Positions 44,326-53,005 of a stretch of 54,269 nucleotides of DNA are shown here, piece after piece. The position numbers and the translations under genes are program-made. The notes beneath the pieces were generated by a model, which did no database searches, was not told the DNA's origin, and saw nothing but the letters and a program-made list of their open reading frames with translations. How positions within the stretch are numbered: position 1 is the first letter of the stretch; every line of letters starts with the position of its first letter. The stretch comes from Planctomycetia bacterium (GTDB lineage: Bacteria > Planctomycetota > UBA8108 > UBA1146): NCBI GenBank assembly GCA_012269595.1, contig JAAXJX010000015.1:3906-58174 (forward strand). The letters are read 5' to 3'.

Positions 44326-44850
44326 TCAGTAAACCCTCACCCATGCCCGGGCACGCTCGAGATGGGGGCCTTCTTGAATATCAACCGTCAACAACCAGCG
44401 CCCCTTCATGTGAAAGCGCACACCTGGAGTCACAAATCCTCCATCAGGCTTGCGGGTCGTCTCCACTTCCAGGGCGAGACCGTGGCCGTGGTGAGGCATT
44501 CCTGCGTCGAAGACCACCTTCACGTTTTCGGCAACGGGACCACTGGAGTCAAAGACGGTACCACTGACCTGGAACTCGCGATTCTCCGGAGGTGATTCGG
44601 GGAAATCGAGAATCACCCGGTATGTTCCATCGGCGGTCACCAACGATAACTGATCCGCCTGAATCATGGGCATAGAAGAGAAGGGTGGTTTTTCTTTTTG
44701 GACAGGAACATCTTCAGCCCCCCGAATCGCTGGAACCTCAGGCTGGCAACCAATCATCAGCAGCATGACCAATCCCAGAACAAGGGAAACGGCACACACT
44801 CCCAATATCCACCACCCGGGTCCTTCCGAACCCTCGTATTCAGGTTCCAT
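44326..44850 (-). CDS. Membrane-anchored YtkA-like domain protein
   Basis: The ATG at 44850 (MEPEYEGSEGPGWWILGVCA) shares its A with the upstream stop codon (TAATG), implying translational coupling. The 174-residue protein has one N-terminal transmembrane or lipoprotein-like segment (VCAVSLVLGLVMLLMIGC, a possible lipobox), then a linker and a YtkA-like beta-sandwich with the signature DAGMPHHGHGLALEVETT and a VRFHMKGRWLLTVDI strand. YtkA-like domains are periplasmic and often accompany cytochrome or copper proteins. The His-rich GMPHHGHG stretch could bind metal. Context with a di-heme peroxidase suggests a role in that redox system, but no reaction can be assigned. Confidence 0.82.
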   Translation of the reverse strand: MEPEYEGSEGPGWWILGVCAVSLVLGLVMLLMIGCQPEVPAIRGAEDVPVQKEKPPFSSMPMIQADQLSLVTADGTYRVILDFPESPPENREFQVSGTVFDSSGPVAENVKVVFDAGMPHHGHGLALEVETTRKPDGGFVTPGVRFHMKGRWLLTVDIQEGPHLERARAWVRVY

Positions 44851-46859
44851 TAACTCTCTCCCCCCTGCGCTGATGCAGGTTTCGGCTCTGATTGGGCGGC
44901 TGGCAGGTAACTGCCACTTCCGAAGTGGCGAATCTTTCCATTCTTCTCGATCACCACCCCACGGTGGTTTCCGAAATCGACGACCCACATCGAACCATCG
45001 CCTGCGATTTGCAACGAGCCGGGATTGAAAAGTTCTCGTTCGCCCGTTCGGGTGCCACTGACCTCTTCCGGAGATTTTGATCCGAGAATCTGCAAGGTGC
45101 GCCCGCTACTGTCGGTGCGAAAGAGCCTCCCCTTCAACGCATCCGTCCAGATCACCGTTCCATCGGGATGGCGTGCGACCCCCGCCGGAATCGCTTCCAT
45201 TTTACCGTCCGGCTCTTGGCTCACTGCAGAAAGATCGATCTGCTTGCTGGAGCCATCGATCCTACACCGAAAAATCTGGCGAGCCCCTGCATCTGCAATC
45301 AGGAATCCATCCCCATCCGCAGCGATGGCCACTGGACGCTTCAGGGATCCGGAACCTCCAAGAACTCCCATCGGTTGAAAACGATCGTTCAGAAGCAGAA
45401 CTCTTGCAGAGGATTCATCGATCACTCCGATGGTCCCGGAATCGAGACAAGCCAACGCTCCGGGTCGCAGAGGTGCAGGACTCTTCCATTCTGGAATCGT
45501 GTTCGCCAGATCACCAAGGTCGACACTGCGAACGAGGGCAATAATCCAGGACTCGCGAATTACACGCGCCTCAGGCCTTCTGCGCACTTCAAACATTTGC
45601 AATCGCCGGTTCCCACGATCCGCAACCACGAATCGCTGAAAACCCGACCTGTTCAGGAAATCGATACCACTTGGCGTTCTGAAAAGGGCCGCCTTCGATC
45701 CATGCCCCCCGACATCGTCAATTTCCACCGGGGTCTCACTTCGACGGTCGAGGACCACGACCCTTTCGGAATCGGGTTCCAAAACTGCCAACAAAAAACC
45801 ATCTGGCCCCCGATCGAGGGCCCAGTGCTTTCCATAATGGGAAATCAGGTCTACCCGAGCCCAGAGTTCTGCCGGGTCAGGCCGACTTTCTGCGTCGCGA
45901 GCCCCAAAATATTGAACCCGTGACTCGCTGACCTCGAGAACGATCACCACTCTCGATTCGGCATCGTAGACGAGACCCGTTGGATAATGGAGGCGACCCG
46001 AAGACTCCCGCGGCAGCAAGGCATGCAAGCCCCAATGATGCAGGGCTATCCCATGGGTACCAAAGATCTGAACCCGGTGATTTTCTGTGTCACTGACAAA
46101 AATCCAGCGGCCCGAGATGGCCGCGCATCCTCCCGGGCCAGCGAGAAGTCCCGGGGCAGCACCGTGATCTCCCAGTGCTTCCTCAAACCTTCCGCTCTTT
46201 TCACCATCGACGCAGGGAATCAACCTTTGCCATCCCCGATCCGTCACATAAATCGAATTTCCTGCTTCGGTGACGGCAGTCGGATCGATGAAACCGGTCC
46301 ATGACTGGAGCTGGCTTCCTTTTTCAGAATCGAGTTCCCAAATATGACCGTGGAGCTGATCGACGAGCAGAACCCGGGAGTTGGAACTTCGGTGGGCGAG
46401 GGCCACCGGTTTCCAGCCTCCCGCTGGGGGCGCCCATTCCATGGGTGATATCTCTGAATTCACAGCACAAGAGAACAGTTGTCCGCGATCGGTTCCCACA
46501 AGAAAGCGGTTCTCAGTCAGCTGAAGCAGGCAGGTCGGCTGACCTGGAATCTTCAAAGAGAAACGTTGGACAGAATCGAAAAAAGACTCCCCCGTTCGAC
46601 GAAGCTCCAGAGTTCCGTCGATCAGAATGACCGCATATCCCCCGTTCTGCAGGCCACAGATGGCCGCAGGTGGGATCGACCATTTCTGTTCCCCCCGGAA
46701 TTTCCCCCATCGCTCCAACTCCTCAATTGGAATCGGATCAGTGCCTTTCTGAATCAGGGCCAGAGATGACCCGGTCGATAGAACCACCCCTGAAATCAGG
46801 AAAACCAGGATCAGAAAACCTGTCTCTGGAAGAAGTCTCGCCGGTAAACGTCTCAGCAT
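44850..46859 (-). CDS. NHL-repeat beta-propeller exported protein
   Basis: The ATG at 46859 (MLRRLPARLLPETGFLILVF) opens a signal or anchor segment; an upstream in-frame start at 46910 is less likely. The ~669-residue protein consists of NHL-type six-bladed propeller units: VSDTENHRVQIFG, LHYPTGLVYDAESRVVIV, VADRGNRRLQMFE, LIADAGARQIFRCR, VVDFGNHRGVVIE. NHL propellers bind proteins or ligands and usually act as scaffolds. It is the first gene of the NHL, YtkA-like, di-heme peroxidase operon and its stop overlaps the next start (TAATG). It diverges from arfB across about 120 bp. No catalytic residues of the known NHL enzymes are recognised. Confidence 0.85.
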   Translation of the reverse strand: MLRRLPARLLPETGFLILVFLISGVVLSTGSSLALIQKGTDPIPIEELERWGKFRGEQKWSIPPAAICGLQNGGYAVILIDGTLELRRTGESFFDSVQRFSLKIPGQPTCLLQLTENRFLVGTDRGQLFSCAVNSEISPMEWAPPAGGWKPVALAHRSSNSRVLLVDQLHGHIWELDSEKGSQLQSWTGFIDPTAVTEAGNSIYVTDRGWQRLIPCVDGEKSGRFEEALGDHGAAPGLLAGPGGCAAISGRWIFVSDTENHRVQIFGTHGIALHHWGLHALLPRESSGRLHYPTGLVYDAESRVVIVLEVSESRVQYFGARDAESRPDPAELWARVDLISHYGKHWALDRGPDGFLLAVLEPDSERVVVLDRRSETPVEIDDVGGHGSKAALFRTPSGIDFLNRSGFQRFVVADRGNRRLQMFEVRRRPEARVIRESWIIALVRSVDLGDLANTIPEWKSPAPLRPGALACLDSGTIGVIDESSARVLLLNDRFQPMGVLGGSGSLKRPVAIAADGDGFLIADAGARQIFRCRIDGSSKQIDLSAVSQEPDGKMEAIPAGVARHPDGTVIWTDALKGRLFRTDSSGRTLQILGSKSPEEVSGTRTGERELFNPGSLQIAGDGSMWVVDFGNHRGVVIEKNGKIRHFGSGSYLPAAQSEPKPASAQGGES

Positions 46860-46980
46860 GTGAATCCCTGTTCCCCTTCCTGAGTTACAGCATCCCACCC
46901 GATTCCCCATCTGGCAAGGCTCCTTGAGTCTCGCAACTCATCCCATAGCCCCCTATCCTGCCCCATGGGAAAGGAATTGG

Positions 46981-47430
46981 ATGGAATCACCGGACGGAAC
47001 CCGTGGATTGGAGTGGCGTGAAAACCGCTGGATCCCATGGAGTGAAATTCAACTCAAACAACAGACACGGGGTGGGCCCGGTGGGCAACATTCAAACCGA
47101 TCTGCCACTGCTGTCGAAATCCGTTGGTCGATACGCGAAAGTCGTGCCCTGAATGCGATGGAAAAAGAAACTCTTTTGGAAGTCGCTGCCGCTCGCCTTG
47201 ATAGCCAGGGAAACCTGCGCATCGTTGCCAGTGAAGAAAGGTCTGCTTCCAGAAACCGTGAGCGCGCCCTGGAAAGATTGGCTGAGTGGCTGGAGATGTC
47301 CCTCCGCCGAAAAAAATCCAGAACCGCAACCCGCCCCACTCACTCAAGCCGCAGGAAACGACTCGACCAGAAAAAGCGTCGATCACAAATCAAAAAAGAC
47401 CGCGGTAAATTTCGTGGAGATCACGATTGA
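46981..47430 (+). CDS. arfB: Alternative ribosome-rescue factor ArfB (RF1-like peptidyl-tRNA hydrolase)
   Basis: The ATG at 46981 has AAAGGA upstream and gives 149 residues, close to the family's ~140; a TTG 57 bp upstream would extend it. The domain has the catalytic GGPGGQHSNRSATAVEIRW motif, whose GGQ enters the peptidyl-transferase centre to release the peptide from a stalled ribosome. The basic C-terminal tail (RRKRLDQKKRRSQIKKDRGK) is the part that in ArfB reaches into the empty mRNA channel. Full release factors are far longer and carry codon-recognition domains, absent here. It is a stand-alone gene, divergent from the NHL operon. Confidence 0.93.
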   Translation: MESPDGTRGLEWRENRWIPWSEIQLKQQTRGGPGGQHSNRSATAVEIRWSIRESRALNAMEKETLLEVAAARLDSQGNLRIVASEERSASRNRERALERLAEWLEMSLRRKKSRTATRPTHSSRRKRLDQKKRRSQIKKDRGKFRGDHD

Positions 47431-47476
47431 ATCGAAAACAACTCAAGCGTGAGAATTTCTGACAACTCTGGATATG

Positions 47477-47504
47477 AAAAAAGGGAGCCCCTCATGGGAC
47501 TCCC
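47477..47504 (-). terminator. Rho-independent terminator downstream of tRNA-His
   Basis: On the minus strand a 9-bp stem (GGGAGTCCC/GGGGCTCCC, one G-T pair) with loop ATGA is followed by six T. It lies 10 bp past the tRNA CCA end. Confidence 0.92.
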
Positions 47505-47513
47505 TCAAAAAGC

Positions 47514-47590
47514 TGGGGTGGGAGGAGGGACTCGAACCCTCGGCCTCCAATACCACAAACTGGCGCTCTAACCAACTGAGCTACACCCAC
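47514..47590 (-). tRNA. tRNA-His (anticodon GTG)
   Basis: A cloverleaf is readable on the minus strand: TAGCTCAGTTGGTTAGAGC D-arm, anticodon stem CCAGT/ATTGG around loop TTGTGGT (anticodon GTG), T-arm GAGGGTTCGAGTCCCTC, and an encoded CCA end. The extra 5' G at 47591 is opposite C73, the G-1:C73 pair typical of histidine tRNAs. One T-T mismatch is seen in the acceptor stem (positions 6-67). A strong terminator follows. Confidence 0.95.
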
Positions 47591-47713
47591 CATCGATTTC
47601 ACAACTGTATGGCGACAGCAATCAAGGTCGCGACTCCCTCTTCTCCGACGAACGGATCTGAAGGAAGGCCAATGGTGGCGTGATGGGAGGAGTGTGTCAA
47701 GGAGACCAGATTC

Positions 47714-48358
47714 TCAATGCCAACAGAACTGGAGCAAAATCCCCGCTTCTCCACTCTGGTCGACATTTCCGGTGATTCGGCAATCCCATTCGGAGCCGGA
47801 AGAAAGGTCCAGGGTCAACCCCAGCCCTGCCCTGATTGGGTGCCCCTGCTCCGATCGAAGATCAGCCGATCGATCAGAGGCCCAGAGACTGACGGTACTT
47901 GCCGAATCTCCCGATCTCCTGGGGTTCCACCATGCGGGAGCATGGAGCAGGGGGTCTGTACCCAAAGGGAGGAAAGAAGCATCGAGAGGAAGCTTCTGAA
48001 TCTGAATCATGGTCATGTTTTGTAACAGGATTTCTGTCAGATCGTCACGGTTCAACCACGGGTCAGACTTCGACTCACCGTGAATATCCCGAGTCAGATA
48101 TTGACCGATCGCCCAACTCCATTGAGACCAATGGGTTTCCTCCCGGGATTCCTCCGGGAAACGGTACTCGGTAAAGAGATTGAGAGGCAATGCACTCAAA
48201 GCTGTGAAACTCGGGGACTCTATTCTGTCGTATTCCTGCGACAGACTCAGGGCACCGGACACATTCATGGTTACCGACTCAATGGGCAACAACCCGTTCG
48301 AAGCGGGCGCCGGCAACAGTGAAATCAGCAAGAGGAGAGACAGGGGAGACAAGAGCAC
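47714..48358 (-). CDS. Hypothetical exported protein
   Basis: This 214-residue protein starts with GTG and a strongly hydrophobic signal peptide (MLLSPLSLLLLISLLPAPAS). The rest contains Trp-rich stretches (HWSQWSWAIGQYL), NMTMIQIQKLPLD and a C-terminal GLGLTLDLSSGSEWDCRITG strand pattern that could be a small beta-barrel or lipocalin-like fold, but I recognise no family. Only two cysteines are present, both near the C-terminus. It lies 127 bp downstream of ruvA on the same strand and may be transcribed with it. No start-site signal is convincing, so the N-terminus is uncertain. Confidence 0.6.
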   Translation of the reverse strand: MLLSPLSLLLLISLLPAPASNGLLPIESVTMNVSGALSLSQEYDRIESPSFTALSALPLNLFTEYRFPEESREETHWSQWSWAIGQYLTRDIHGESKSDPWLNRDDLTEILLQNMTMIQIQKLPLDASFLPLGTDPLLHAPAWWNPRRSGDSASTVSLWASDRSADLRSEQGHPIRAGLGLTLDLSSGSEWDCRITGNVDQSGEAGILLQFCWH

Positions 48359-48485
48359 ACCTAATTAGTTTCGCCACCGGCAAACGGTTGCGGGTCAGAA
48401 AACGGTGTGCCAGGGGAAGAGGGCGTGGGCATGGAATCAGCCCAGTACGTCCGATGATAGCGCTCGAAATGGAAAAGTTCAGGGT

Positions 48486-49085
48486 CTAACTGCGGCGGCT
48501 GGCAAGACGCACCAGATCTTCGGCAACCAATTCCGAGTCGGGAGACTCAGCGACGATTCTGCGGACCCGATCCTGGGCCTCATTGAGGGGAAAGCCGAGG
48601 ACCTGAAGCGCTCTCACGGCGTCGGCTGCCGGTCCCTCCGGCACCCCCACCGTGGCAGGGCTGCCGGCAGAAGCGACAAGATCCTCTTTCTCGAGGGCCC
48701 CACGAAGATCCAGGACGATTCTCTGCGCAGTCTTTTTGCCGATCCCTTTGACCTTCTCCAGAACGCCACTCTCCCCTTCGAGAACTGCGTTCTTGAAATT
48801 GTCGGGCTCAATATGGGAAAGCAGGGCCAATGCGGAAGCGGGGCCTACTCCGGAGACCTGACACAGTCGCTCAAAGAGGTCGCGCTCCTCCGGTTGGGAG
48901 AACCCATAAAAATGCATTTGGTCATCACGGATACGATGAGAAAGGAACAACCTGGCCGAACTGCCCTCTCGCAACTTGGACAGGGTTGCCGACGGAGCCT
49001 TCAATGAATAGCCGACACCTGCAACGTCAAGTGTGACGCTGTCGGCCAGAATTCGAATGACTTCTCCGGAGAGGTATTCGTACAC
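48486..49085 (-). CDS. ruvA: Holliday junction branch migration protein RuvA
   Basis: This 199-residue protein matches RuvA in length and domains. The N-terminal OB-fold is MYEYLSGEVIRILADSVTLD with GVGYSLKAP. The middle has two helix-hairpin-helix motifs (LCQVSGVGPASALALLS and LEKVKGIGKKTAQRIVLDLR), followed by a flexible linker and domain III (DAVRALQVLGFPLNEAQDRV) that contacts RuvB. RuvA tetramers hold Holliday junctions for the RuvB motor. The start is a GTG. It lies 9 bp downstream of the TPR-alphaCTD gene, so the two are co-transcribed. ruvB and ruvC are not in the window. Confidence 0.96.
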   Translation of the reverse strand: MYEYLSGEVIRILADSVTLDVAGVGYSLKAPSATLSKLREGSSARLFLSHRIRDDQMHFYGFSQPEERDLFERLCQVSGVGPASALALLSHIEPDNFKNAVLEGESGVLEKVKGIGKKTAQRIVLDLRGALEKEDLVASAGSPATVGVPEGPAADAVRALQVLGFPLNEAQDRVRRIVAESPDSELVAEDLVRLASRRS

Positions 49086-49094
49086 GTCCCCTGC

Positions 49095-50375
49095 TTATCC
49101 TCTGGTCAGATCCAGACCCCGCTCGGTGAGTTTGCGTTTGACCTCATTCAGGGAAGTGACCCCGAAATTCTTCTGGCTCACCAGTTCGAGTTCATTGCGC
49201 TGCAACAGATCGGCGATGGTTTCAATCCCCAGACGGTCCATACAGCGCTGACTGCGACTGGAAAGTTCGAGGATACTGACAGGCTCTCCGAGAAGTGCCT
49301 GGGCCTCACTGTCCATTCCCAGAAGCGAGGTCTCGCTGCGCTGGGAACTCTCACCAAGACGAAGATTCTTCTGGTTCAGAATCTTGCGAATCTCCTGAAG
49401 GCTGGTTTCACCAAAGTTCTTGTAGGAGAGCAGTTCAGCCTCAGTCTTGGACACGAGGTCACCGAGGGTATGGATGCCCATCTTCTGCAGGCAGTTACGG
49501 CTGCGCACCGAAAGTTCAAACTCAGTGACTGGAATCTGCAGGACCTGACCCATACGGACCTTTTCCTTTTCCTTGTCACGGTCGTAGAACATCGACTGTG
49601 AAGCCTCGGCGTCCCGCAGATACAACTGGGCCCTGCGGTGATCCGGATTGGAAAGCAGCACCATCCTGTAGCAGGTGATGGCTTCCTCATAACGGTCTGC
49701 ATCTTCGTAAAGAACACCCAGATTGATCATTGCACGGGCGTAGAGAGGCGCACTTCGTTGACACATACGGTAGGCCTCGATCGCCAATTCCTCATCACCG
49801 TAGAGGGAGTGCATGTAACCCAGGCGGAATTGAAAGCGAGTTTCTTCCGGTCGACCCTCTGCTGCAGTGGAGTAGTACTGCAGGGCCTCGTCGTAATCTC
49901 CCTCATGCTGATGCAAAAGACCCTCGAGGTAACAGATGCGCGGGTGATCGACGGAATCCGGAAGTTTCGCCAGAAGCTCTCTGGCCTCCTCAATACGATG
50001 CTCATGAATCATGGCCTCACAGAGGAGCATGCCGATGCGCGGGTAGTTTCCGCCATGGGCTGCCCATCCCCCCTCGAGAACCTGAAGGGCTTCCTTGGAG
50101 TTGCCCTCTTCAAGGCTGAGTTTTCCAAGAAGATGGATGCACAGGGGATTGGAACTGCAGTTGCGAAGGAGGTTTTTGGCTTCCTCCCTGTTACCCAGAA
50201 GGTCCTGGGCAACCGCTCTGCGGAAATCGTCCTGAATCTCTTCAACCAGATTTTCCAACTCGTCGATCGCTTCACGACGGGAAGTCACGCCCTGACGGAC
50301 TTCATGATAAAAGTCGACGTGGGTTTCTTTGTTGAGAATCAATTCGCGAATGTTGAAATCGTCCTGAACTTCCAA
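49095..50375 (-). CDS. TPR protein with two C-terminal RNA polymerase alpha-CTD-like domains
   Basis: The start is a TTG with a strong AGGAGG site. Of 426 residues, ~35-260 are TPR helices (for example GYMHSLYGDEELAIEAYRMC and NLGVLYEDADRYEEAITCYR). Two domains resembling the alpha-CTD of RNA polymerase follow: 282-342 (FELSVRSRNCLQKMGIHTLG) and 365-424 (LSSRSQRCMDRLGIETIADL). In E. coli alpha-CTD, Arg265 in VRSANCL contacts DNA; both copies keep the arginine and the first also keeps the following Asn. The later GKKS turn is changed to GETS or GVTS. The protein may dock on RNA polymerase or DNA as a regulator, or the domains may serve another binding role. It is co-transcribed with ruvA. Confidence 0.85.
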   Translation of the reverse strand: MEVQDDFNIRELILNKETHVDFYHEVRQGVTSRREAIDELENLVEEIQDDFRRAVAQDLLGNREEAKNLLRNCSSNPLCIHLLGKLSLEEGNSKEALQVLEGGWAAHGGNYPRIGMLLCEAMIHEHRIEEARELLAKLPDSVDHPRICYLEGLLHQHEGDYDEALQYYSTAAEGRPEETRFQFRLGYMHSLYGDEELAIEAYRMCQRSAPLYARAMINLGVLYEDADRYEEAITCYRMVLLSNPDHRRAQLYLRDAEASQSMFYDRDKEKEKVRMGQVLQIPVTEFELSVRSRNCLQKMGIHTLGDLVSKTEAELLSYKNFGETSLQEIRKILNQKNLRLGESSQRSETSLLGMDSEAQALLGEPVSILELSSRSQRCMDRLGIETIADLLQRNELELVSQKNFGVTSLNEVKRKLTERGLDLTRG

Positions 50376-50737
50376 CTTGCCTCCTGAGGGGAAAGAACGG
50401 CACCAGTCAAGTTACAGCCCCCGGACTGCTTCACCCGCTCCTCGGGTAAACTCGTCAACTGATCGGGGAACTGTCGCCCGCTTCGATGTGGGATTCCCGT
50501 TTCCGGTTCGTCGGAAACGGGATCTTGCCGAAATCAGGGCGCTGGCAATCTGGAATCATAAATAGGACGCCGGTGCCCGTCAACTTGATCAGAAGCCGTG
50601 TATCTCCCTTGTATAGGCCCAATTTGGGAGTGACCATGCAGATTCACCAACAGTGACACCCCAAGGGAACCCGGTGAGGCCCCCTCCACCCCCAATTGTG
50701 AGAGCCGTTTGAGGTTTGAAAGGCGAGGCAGACCCGC
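50376..50737. other. Divergent intergenic region with a perfect 10-bp hairpin
   Basis: This 362-bp region holds the promoters of the TPR-alphaCTD gene (-) and the helicase (+). Its one clear structure is a perfect inverted repeat CCCGTTTCCG/CGGAAACGGG with a 6-nt loop (50496-50521), with no T-run on either side. No small gene is convincing. Confidence 0.5.
50496..50521. repeat. Perfect 10-bp inverted repeat in the divergent region
   Basis: CCCGTTTCCG, loop GTTCGT, CGGAAACGGG. It lies about 120 bp upstream of one gene and 220 bp upstream of the other. It could be a protein-binding site or an RNA hairpin; without T-runs it is not a normal terminator. Confidence 0.6.
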
Positions 50738-53005
50738 ATGAGCAACGGACTGAATCCGGCACAGGAAAAGGCGGTCTCCCACCACGAAGGGCCATTGGTT
50801 GTGGTCGCAGGACCGGGCAGTGGCAAGACTCGCGTCATGACTCACCGTATTGCGAGCATGGTCCGCGAAGGGATAGAACCCAGTTCCATTCTCGCGATCA
50901 CTTTCACAAACAAGGCTGCAGAAGAGATGCTCAGGAGAACCCTTGAGCTTCTGGCGATTCCCGAAGCCAACGATTTCAGCGGTCACGGTTTCTTTGGATC
51001 CTCCGCTCTCGGCCTCGAGGATGATCGACCGGTCTTGAGAACCTTTCACTCCTTCTGCGCCAGGCTGCTTCGAAGGCACGCTCATCGTCTCGAGCCCTAC
51101 ACCAGCAGTTTCTCCATCTATGACTCGGCGGACCAGAAACAGGTCGTCACCGAAGTCATGAAAGAAATGAAACTGGATCGGACCTCCTTCCCTCCTCGTG
51201 CAACCCAATCAACGATCAGTCACTGGAAAAACCAGATGATCAGTCCTGAGTTGGCTGCCGATCAGGCAGGAACTTTCAAGGACCGTGAACTGGCCAAGAT
51301 CTACGCCCGCTATCAGGAACTCCTCGAAGAGCAGGACGCTGCGGACTTTGATGACTTGCTGCTGCTGGTCGTCCGCCTGCTCACCGAACAGGAAGATGTT
51401 CTTCTGCGACTGCAGCAACACTTTCGATACGTCATGATCGATGAGTTTCAGGATACCAACCGCCCACAATACCTGATTGCCAAGTTGCTCGCGGGCCAGC
51501 ACCGTAATCTGTGTGTCACAGGAGATCCGGATCAGTCGATCTATTCCTGGCGCGGGGCCAGCCCCGATAATTTCCTTCGCTTCAGGGAAGACTTCCCTGA
51601 ACACGAAGTCGTCACACTCGAACAAAACTATCGCTCCACCCCCCAGATCCTTGAAGTGGCTTCACGACTCTCCGGAACCGAGTTCGGTCACCGCGAATTG
51701 TTCACCGAAAATGCTGACGGTTCCTCAGTCAGAGTTCAGTTAGTCCATGATGAAAGGGCGGAAGCCCGCAGAATCGCAGACCACGTAGAAGACTGGATGG
51801 CAGAAGGAGTCACCAGTGATGAGATCGCGGTTCTCTATCGGGTAAACTCACTTTCGAGGGTGATCGAAGAAGAATTCGTGCGTCGTCGACTCAAGTATGC
51901 CGTTGTCGGTGGCATGTCCTTCTACGAGCGCAAAGAGGTCAAAGACATACTCGCTTATCTGCGAGCAGCCCGTTCCACCCGTGATGACGTCGCCTTGCAA
52001 AGGATCGTCAATACTCCCGCGCGCGGTATTGGAAAGGTCAGCCTCGAGAAGTTTCAGGATGATGCCCTCGCCCATGGCAGGACGATGGGCGAGCACCTGC
52101 GCCGAAGTGACTGCACCGATGGAATCCGCGGAAAAGCTCGCAAGGGTCTGGAGCACCTTCGGGAAGTGATTGAACAATTGGAAGACCGGCTCTCCGGTGG
52201 ACTCGCTGACATGGTCGAACAGGCCATCGAGGCCAGTGGCTATCTGGCCCATTTGGAAAAATCAGAACCGGAAAGCTGGCAGGAGCGGGAACGCAACTTG
52301 CAGGAACTGGTGGCAGCAGCGGCGGAAACGGAAGAAATTCTCGATCAGGCTCTTCAGCAATCCAATGCCGATGAGGGAGAAGTCCCTGACCCCCTGACGA
52401 TCTTCCTCGAGCGGATCGCTCTGGTCTCGGATGCCGAATCGGATGACCAAATGCGGGGCAAAGTCTCGATGATGACATTGCATGCCGCGAAAGGACTCGA
52501 GTTTCGAAAAGTGATGATCGCTGGAGTAGAGGAAACGCTGATCCCCCACTCACGCCATGGTGAGATCGAGGGCATCGACGAAGAAAAACGTCTCTTGTAC
52601 GTGGGAGTGACCAGAGCCATGGAAGAACTGGTTCTCACGCATACCTCCTGGCGACGTCGTTTTCAGGATCGGGAACCCCGTCTCCCCTCCTCCTTTCTGG
52701 CCGATCTTGAAGGCACTTCAATTGAGTTCGACCGCAAGCCAGGAGCACGTACTTCCGTCTCTGAAAACGTATGGGACCCCGAACCCGAATATCACCACGA
52801 TCCGGAAGAGGACGACGGTTTGCATCCGGGTGCATGGGTCCACCATGAGTTGCTCGGCCGGGGCTGTGTCAATGCTGTACAGGGATATGGTGCAGCGAGA
52901 CGCATTACGGTGAGGTTTGAAAATGGTGAAGAGAGACAACTCGTCGTGGCTTACGCCCCTCTCTCTGTAATCTCACCTCCGGATGAGGAGTGGGAAGCAT
53001 GCTGA
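50738..53005 (+). CDS. pcrA: UvrD/PcrA-type ATP-dependent DNA helicase
   Basis: This 755-residue protein is a superfamily 1A 3'-5' helicase of normal length. Visible motifs: Q-motif LNPAQEKAV, Walker A AGPGSGKT (~24-31), Ia AITFTNKAAEEM, Walker B DEFQDTN, III GDPDQSIYSWRGA, IV LEQNYRSTPQI, V SMMTLHAAKGLEF, and VI LLYVGVTRAMEEL. It unwinds DNA in nucleotide-excision and mismatch repair and removes proteins from DNA. The C-terminal tail with HPGAWVHHELLGRGCVNAV is the PcrA/UvrD Tudor-like domain that can bind RNA polymerase. Its last 7 bp overlap the start of the transporter gene. uvrD is an equally valid name. Confidence 0.96.
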   Translation: MSNGLNPAQEKAVSHHEGPLVVVAGPGSGKTRVMTHRIASMVREGIEPSSILAITFTNKAAEEMLRRTLELLAIPEANDFSGHGFFGSSALGLEDDRPVLRTFHSFCARLLRRHAHRLEPYTSSFSIYDSADQKQVVTEVMKEMKLDRTSFPPRATQSTISHWKNQMISPELAADQAGTFKDRELAKIYARYQELLEEQDAADFDDLLLLVVRLLTEQEDVLLRLQQHFRYVMIDEFQDTNRPQYLIAKLLAGQHRNLCVTGDPDQSIYSWRGASPDNFLRFREDFPEHEVVTLEQNYRSTPQILEVASRLSGTEFGHRELFTENADGSSVRVQLVHDERAEARRIADHVEDWMAEGVTSDEIAVLYRVNSLSRVIEEEFVRRRLKYAVVGGMSFYERKEVKDILAYLRAARSTRDDVALQRIVNTPARGIGKVSLEKFQDDALAHGRTMGEHLRRSDCTDGIRGKARKGLEHLREVIEQLEDRLSGGLADMVEQAIEASGYLAHLEKSEPESWQERERNLQELVAAAAETEEILDQALQQSNADEGEVPDPLTIFLERIALVSDAESDDQMRGKVSMMTLHAAKGLEFRKVMIAGVEETLIPHSRHGEIEGIDEEKRLLYVGVTRAMEELVLTHTSWRRRFQDREPRLPSSFLADLEGTSIEFDRKPGARTSVSENVWDPEPEYHHDPEEDDGLHPGAWVHHELLGRGCVNAVQGYGAARRITVRFENGEERQLVVAYAPLSVISPPDEEWEAC

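Noticed and set aside
50534-51208. 224-codon minus-strand frame overlapping the helicase start
   Set aside because: No recognisable domain, and it conflicts with the clearly real helicase N-terminus bearing Walker A.
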